From Symbiodinium natans (taxonomy: Eukaryota > Sar > Dinophyceae > Suessiales > Symbiodiniaceae): a DNA stretch of 64,000 nt. A program made the translations under genes and the position numbers. The DNA is taken from the NCBI GenBank assembly GCA_905221605.1, contig CAJNDS010002193.1:507301-571300 (forward strand), in the 5' to 3' direction. Every line of letters begins with the position of its first letter. Position 1 is the first letter of the stretch. Positions 60,399-64,000 of the stretch are shown here, one piece after another. The notes beneath the pieces were generated by a model. The model saw only the letters and a program-made list of their open reading frames with translations, did no database searches and had not been told where the DNA came from.

Positions 60399-60545
60399 TC
60401 TTAGGGTAGTTCCATGGGCTCTTAATGTGGTCACTTACATTCCTTAAAGGGTTCCGTCTGACGTATAGGCCTAAGGGGTAGAAAAGGGGTCCCCTTTCAA
60501 GTGCCCATATTAACGGACCATGCAACTACCGCAACTACCTTAAGA
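60399..60545. mobile_element. Family-5 inverted-repeat element
   Basis: The left TTAGGGTAGTTCCATGGGCT and right GGACCATGCAACTACC are inverted, with a duplicated (C)GCAACTACC at the right end. Related to 63639-63752. Confidence 0.6.
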
Positions 60546-60613
60546 ACGGCCCCGAGTCCGACGCTCTAAACCACCTGCTTTGCATGTCTCGAACTGAAGA
60601 GTGAGCCACAACT

Positions 60614-60714
60614 TAGGACGTTCCTCCTTATAATTACTAACAGTCCTCCATAGCGAGTATAGTACCCCGACTATAACCCCAATTAAGGACGGATAGTATA
60701 AGGGGGAGCATCCC
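60614..60714. mobile_element. Family-3 inverted-repeat element
   Basis: Left TAGGACGTTCCTCCTTATAA, right GTATAAGGGGGAGCATCCCA. Confidence 0.8.
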
Positions 60715-60833
60715 ACGCGCTAAGCCCTAAACCCTACACCCTACAACCTACACCCTAAACCCTAAACCCTAAACCCTAAACCCTAAACCCTAAACCCTAA
60801 ACCCGAACGATCAAAAAGCACAAAGTGCAAGAG

Positions 60834-60881
60834 GCCGACAAGCAAGCTGCTGCAACAGCCGGAAGTGCCGATGCAGCCAAG
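60834..60881 (+). CDS. Coiled-coil/alanine-rich micro-exon (ADKQAAATAGSADAAK)
   Basis: 48 nt, phase 0-0; acceptor AAGAG, donor AAG|GCTGAG. The frame is also open upstream (KHKVQE), so the exon could start earlier. Confidence 0.5.
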
Positions 60882-61720
60882 GCTGAGGCCGGCTCCGAGA
60901 TCGTAGAGTTTGGGGTTTAGGGTTTAGGGTTTAGGGTTTAGGGTTTAGGGTTTAGGGTTTAGGGTTTAGGGTTTAGGGTTTAGGGTTTAGGGTTTAGGGT
61001 TTAGGGTCTAGCATCTAGGGTTTAGGGGTTCGGGGTTAGGGTTTAGTGCTTCGGGAGTCTGACCTGAAACTTGGGAATTGGGATGCGGCTGTGGGGGGCG
61101 CTTCTGCCTCAGGATAGCCAAACGAATCAAGTCGTCGAGGACCCAGGGCAGGCCCTCATTCCTTTTTTGAGGGTTTAGGTTCCCTTATCAGCCCCTTTAA
61201 TCGAAAAAAACGGCACCCTTCTTACTCCTAAGTTACTCCTAGGTCTAGCAAGTATATGTGCATGTACTGGAAGCACAGGCAGATTTTAGCTTACGCTGCT
61301 TGTAGGTAGGATTCAGGAACAGAAAAGCCCTAAACCCCAAACCTTCTAACCTCCACCAGAAGCCTGAACTCCACCAAGGCACCATAGAGTAACCCCTAAA
61401 CCCTCAACACCCCGAAGGTCCTAAAACCTATCCCAAAGCCCCTACGCTTTGTACCCGAATCCCTAAACCTTTGCTTCCCTATAGCACCATGTCCCTATTA
61501 CAGACGCTGAAGCCCATGACCCCCCCCCCCTCCCCCCCAACACAAACCTACATTCCCATTCCTGAGGTCCTCCGACGCCTTGGGGTTTAGGGTTTAGGGT
61601 TTAGGGTTTAGGGTTTAGGGTTTAGGGTTTAGGGTTTAGGGTTTAGGGTTTAGGGTTTAGGGTTTAGGGTTTAGGGTTCTAAACCTTCCTAAGCCCTAGC
61701 CCCTCTTCTAATCGCTCAAG
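60882..61720. repeat. Intron with long TTTAGGG arrays
   Basis: About 16 units at 60908-61030 and 13 at 61583-61678; unique DNA between, with a GGTTCCCTTAT..CCCCTTTAAT motif similar to 51130; a C-run at 61520-61540. Confidence 0.75.
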
Positions 61721-61747
61721 GCTGCCCTGCAAAGCAAGGCTGCCGAG
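61721..61747 (+). CDS. Micro-exon (AALQSKAAE)
   Basis: 27 nt, phase 0-0; acceptor CTCAAG, donor GAG|GCCGGA. Confidence 0.45.
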
Positions 61748-61922
61748 GCCGGATCTGCTTTTTGCACGTCAAATTACCCTTTTCCAGACCCCACACCTTA
61801 CATGCCCGAACCCTATTTTTTGCCTAAACCTGAACCCGCAAGCCCTAAAAACCCTAAAACCCCTAGACCCCAAAAGTACCTGAGTTCTTTGTTGCGACGT
61901 ACCTCGGTGCTGGCACTAAACC

Positions 61923-61954
<32 letters not shown>

Positions 61955-61999
61955 ACCCTAAACCCTAAACCCTAAACCCTAAACCCTAACCTCAACGAG
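61748..61999. repeat. Intron with CCCTCAA/CCCTAAA array
   Basis: CCCTCAA units (61917-61955) become CCCTAAA (61956-61988), ending 11 nt before the next exon. Confidence 0.6.
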
Positions 62000-62089
62000 G
62001 CCCAGCGCGAGTCGGAGCGGCTCAGGGCGGAGAACGCGGGCCTGGAGCGGGACGTCGTTGACTTGGCCAGGAGCTGGAACATCTGTTAG
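62000..62089 (+). CDS. Coiled-coil exon, possibly terminal (AQRESERLRAENAGLERD...)
   Basis: Acceptor ACGAG. The frame reads a strong heptad pattern, continues VVDLARSW and meets TAG at 62087-62089. That stop lies inside the first TTAGGG unit of a telomere-like array. No GC or GT donor in the family pattern is obvious (GCCAG|GA at 62070 is possible), so this may be the last coding exon, or the donor is GA. Confidence 0.55.
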   Translation, partial: AQRESERLRAENAGLERDVVDLARSWNIC

Positions 62090-63301
62090 GGTTTAGGGTT
62101 TAGGGTTTAGGGTTTAGGGTTTAGGGTTTAGGGTTCAGGGTTTCGGGTCAAGGGTTTAGGGTTTTGGGTGGAGGAGTTTACGAAAATACGGAACCCCCAA
62201 TATAGTCCACCCAAACAGTTGGATTCCCTTATTATACGAACCCTAATAAGGTACCCGTAGTGTCGGAAAGTCCCCTCTGGGGGTTGAGCTATGAGAAACA
62301 AGCATGTGTTTCAAAAAGAGGTATAGGGCTATTCCTTGTAAACACTGTGTCAACACTTATAAGGGGTTCTAACGTCACGGGTAAGGGGGGGCTAGATCGA
62401 GTGGGCTTCGCGGCCCGCGCAGGTCGGCGCCCGCATTTGGGGCGAAAATCTCGCTCTAAACCCTAAACCCTAAACCCTAAACCCTAAACCCTAAACCCTA
62501 AACCCTAAACCCTAAACCCTAAACCCTAAACCCTAAACCCTAAACCCTAAACCCTAAACCCTAAACCCTAGGCGCAGGCGCGGCCGCGCTTGCTGTCCTC
62601 GAAGCTGCCCCCCCACTTTTTGGCTTGTGGGCCCTTGGTGTCTTGTTGAGCCTTCATCCATTGGAACTTAAACCCTAAACCCTAAACCTAAACCCTAAAC
62701 TCGAAACGCAACATCCTAAACCGCGCGTTTGGGGTCTACGCTGGCATCATCTTGGGAAGAGTTTGTTGTGATCAGCTGCCAGACAGTCTGCGGGTTGTAG
62801 GGTTTAGGGTGCGGAGTTGCCTTTACGGATTCTTCGGGTTTAGGGTTTAGGGTTTAGGGTTTAGGGTTTAGGGTTTAGGGTTTAGGGTTTAGGGGGTTTA
62901 GGGTTTGGGATTCTGCGGGGGGGGGGGGGGGGGGGTTCGGTTAGTTTCCGAAAGACCTCAGATCAAAGCCCGGTCGTATTCCGACATGCTGATTGCCTCA
63001 AAGGGTTTAATAGGGTGCAAGGTTTCAGATTCAGGGTGTAGCCCTGCGCAAAAAATATCCTTTTAGGTATCAATATAGGAAAACCTTGGACACAAATTTC
63101 AGGTACCAGTCTCCAGCACTGAATAAAGACCCTAACCTGTAGGTATAGACCTCCCGAAACATTACCATTTGTCTTTGAACACTTCACGCAATCGACCGTC
63201 AGTACTGCCTTGCGCCTATGAAGATTTGGAGTGCTCACCCTAAACCGTAAACCCTAGAACCCAAAACCATAAAGCCCTAAAGCCTAAAGCCCTAAAACCC
63301 T

Positions 63302-63396
63302 AAACCCCAAACCCCAAACCCCAAACCCCAAACCCCAAACCCCAAACCCCAAACCCCAAACCCCAAACCCCAAACCCCAAACCCCAAACCCCAAAC
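63302..63396 (-). repeat. Homogeneous CCCCAAA variant array
   Basis: About 14 identical CCCCAAA units between degenerate and plain CCCTAAA. Confidence 0.9.
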
Positions 63397-63638
63397 CCTA
63401 AACCCTAAACCCTAAACCCTAAACCTTCACCATCGCCGCCTTTGTGTTGAAGGGAGCTTGTGCACCGGCCTGGGAAGGTTCTCAAGCTCCACATCACCAA
63501 ACTTTAAACCCGAACTCAAGCACGGACCCGACGTCCAAAGAGAATGATCTTGAGGGGTTTAGGGTTTAGGGTTTAGGGTTTAGGGTTCAGGATTTACGGT
63601 TCAGGTTTAGGGTTTGGGGGATTAGGGTTTAGAGTTTT

Positions 63639-63752
63639 CTAAAGGTAGTTTAACATGGTCCCTTACCCTGTTTAAAGGCTTCTGATGCATGGGCCCTTGG
63701 GTAGGGGTCCCCATCTAAGGGCCCATACTAAGGGACAATGAAGCTACCCTAA
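63639..63752. mobile_element. Family-5 inverted-repeat element
   Basis: Left CTAAAGGTAGTTTAACATGG then TCCCTTA; right TAAGGGACAATGAAGCTACC then CTAAG. The inner GGGCCC is shared with the copies at 51.2 and 57.6 kb. Confidence 0.7.
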
Positions 63753-64000
63753 GAGGTTTAGGGTTTAAGGTTTAGGGTTTAGGGTTTAGGGTTTAGGCTT
63801 TCGGGCTCCTAACGGGCGCTCTGCTGCCGGCGAGGATGCTCAGCGAGTTGAAAGCTGCAGTGCACCAGTGCCCCCAAAGAGTCGGGCTGTAGGGTTTAGG
63901 GGCCTTTCGGGGCGAAGGGTCCCCCTAAACCCCAAGCCCTAATACCCTGAACCGTAAACCGTAAACCAGAAACCCTAAACACTAAACCCTAAACCCTAAA

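Larger units (their letters stand above)
59919..60833. other. Intron with two inverted-repeat elements
   Basis: Unique DNA, poly-G near 60130-60145, decayed CCCTAAA (60220-60335), a family-5-like element (60399-60545), a family-3 element (60614-60714), CCCTAAA (60725-60805). Confidence 0.6.
62090..64000. repeat. Terminal stretch of arrays without clear exons
   Basis: TTTAGGG (62086-62150), about 16 CCCTAAA (62455-62570) followed by a possible exon AGAAALAVLE (62575-62604, weak), TTTAGGG (62838-62920), G-run (62917-62935), CCCCAAA variant array (63302-63396), TTTAGGG (63556-63640), family-5 element (63639-63752), TTTAGGG (63757-63800), CCCTAAA to the end. A short open segment near 63820-63870 could be another micro-exon but lacks a clear acceptor. 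Confidence 0.65.

Noticed and set aside
62571-62610. Micro-exon AGAAALAVLE
   Set aside because: Acceptor and phase are ambiguous and the donor would follow GAA, unlike the G-ending exons; kept only as a note.
1-64000. The window as a chromosome-end telomere
   Set aside because: Arrays are short, in both orientations and interspersed with genes. At the left edge the G-rich strand is on the wrong strand for a left end; these are interstitial.
1-64000. rRNA or tRNA genes
   Set aside because: No conserved 5S, SSU/LSU or tRNA A/B-box cloverleaf pattern was noticed on reading both strands; a covariance-model search was not possible here.

Overview
This window looks like nuclear DNA of a dinoflagellate, most likely of the Suessiales/Symbiodiniaceae type. 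The evidence is: (i) hundreds of plant-type TTTAGGG/CCCTAAA telomeric heptamers scattered in both orientations; (ii) splice donors that are mostly GC or GA instead of GT, with AG|G acceptors; (iii) on the minus strand at 37730-37750, a perfect match to the 21-nt core of the dinoflagellate spliced leader; (iv) a family of ubiquitin-like plus ankyrin-repeat (UBL-ANK) genes of a kind I recall as abundant in Symbiodiniaceae. Apart from that leader, every convincing coding segment is on the + strand, as in dinoflagellate unidirectional gene arrays. The organism is inferred, not proven.

Two coding layers are interleaved. Layer 1 is a set of at least 38 very short exons (21-60 nt, all multiples of three, all phase 0-0) from 2.1 to 61.7 kb. 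They encode E/K/Q/A/L-rich coiled-coil segments. Of their donors 35 are GC and 3 are GT. From 10 to 20 kb and from 26 to 50 kb two exon types alternate strictly (an AAAKEQELSASLESAK type and an (LE)AQLKTAKDE type). The run after about 18 kb (AAAK, LEAQLR, QVAST, VAESLG, EAQ) recurs in the same order after 48.7 kb. The simplest reading is one giant coiled-coil gene, or a recently amplified group, of about 540 visible codons in 60 kb, grown by tandem exon duplication. Layer 2 is seven UBL-ANK loci plus one UBL fragment: A (298-1309), B (4955-7144), fragment H (13746-13810), C (15817-17103), D (22341-23838), E (26605-29031), F (33974-36214) and G (39431-40582). B, E, F and G sit between coiled-coil exons and have models that stay in frame across their introns; C and D are broken; A is 5'-incomplete; E has lost its tail. 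Most intact loci end in a basic STGKRRRLS-like tail.

The introns are built from repeats. A main family of short inverted-repeat elements (ends CTTGGGGACCAAATGAACCC / TTTAGGGTTCATTTGGTCCCC) interrupts ankyrin and UBL codons precisely. Its target-site duplications supply the GA, GT or GC donor and the AG|G acceptor, so these behave as introners. At least five further short inverted-repeat families occur. Telomere-like arrays lie mostly C-rich just upstream of exons and G-rich just downstream, and in one introner (27543-27766) the array has grown from the CCCTAAA motif inside the element. Variant arrays (octamer CCCCTAAA at 20.8-21.1 kb, nonamer CCCCCTAAA at 53.0-53.5 kb) are locally homogenised.

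From 41.1 to 48.2 kb the telomeric pattern stops. A large fold-back structure fills this space (arms about 42.10-43.94 and 45.21-47.34 kb), with 62-bp tandem repeats and CCTCGAGG-containing repeats mirrored in both arms and a 1.3-kb spacer. No transposase was recognised. The rest (intron and intergenic DNA) is telomeric arrays, homopolymers up to about 38 G, microsatellites and unidentified unique sequence.
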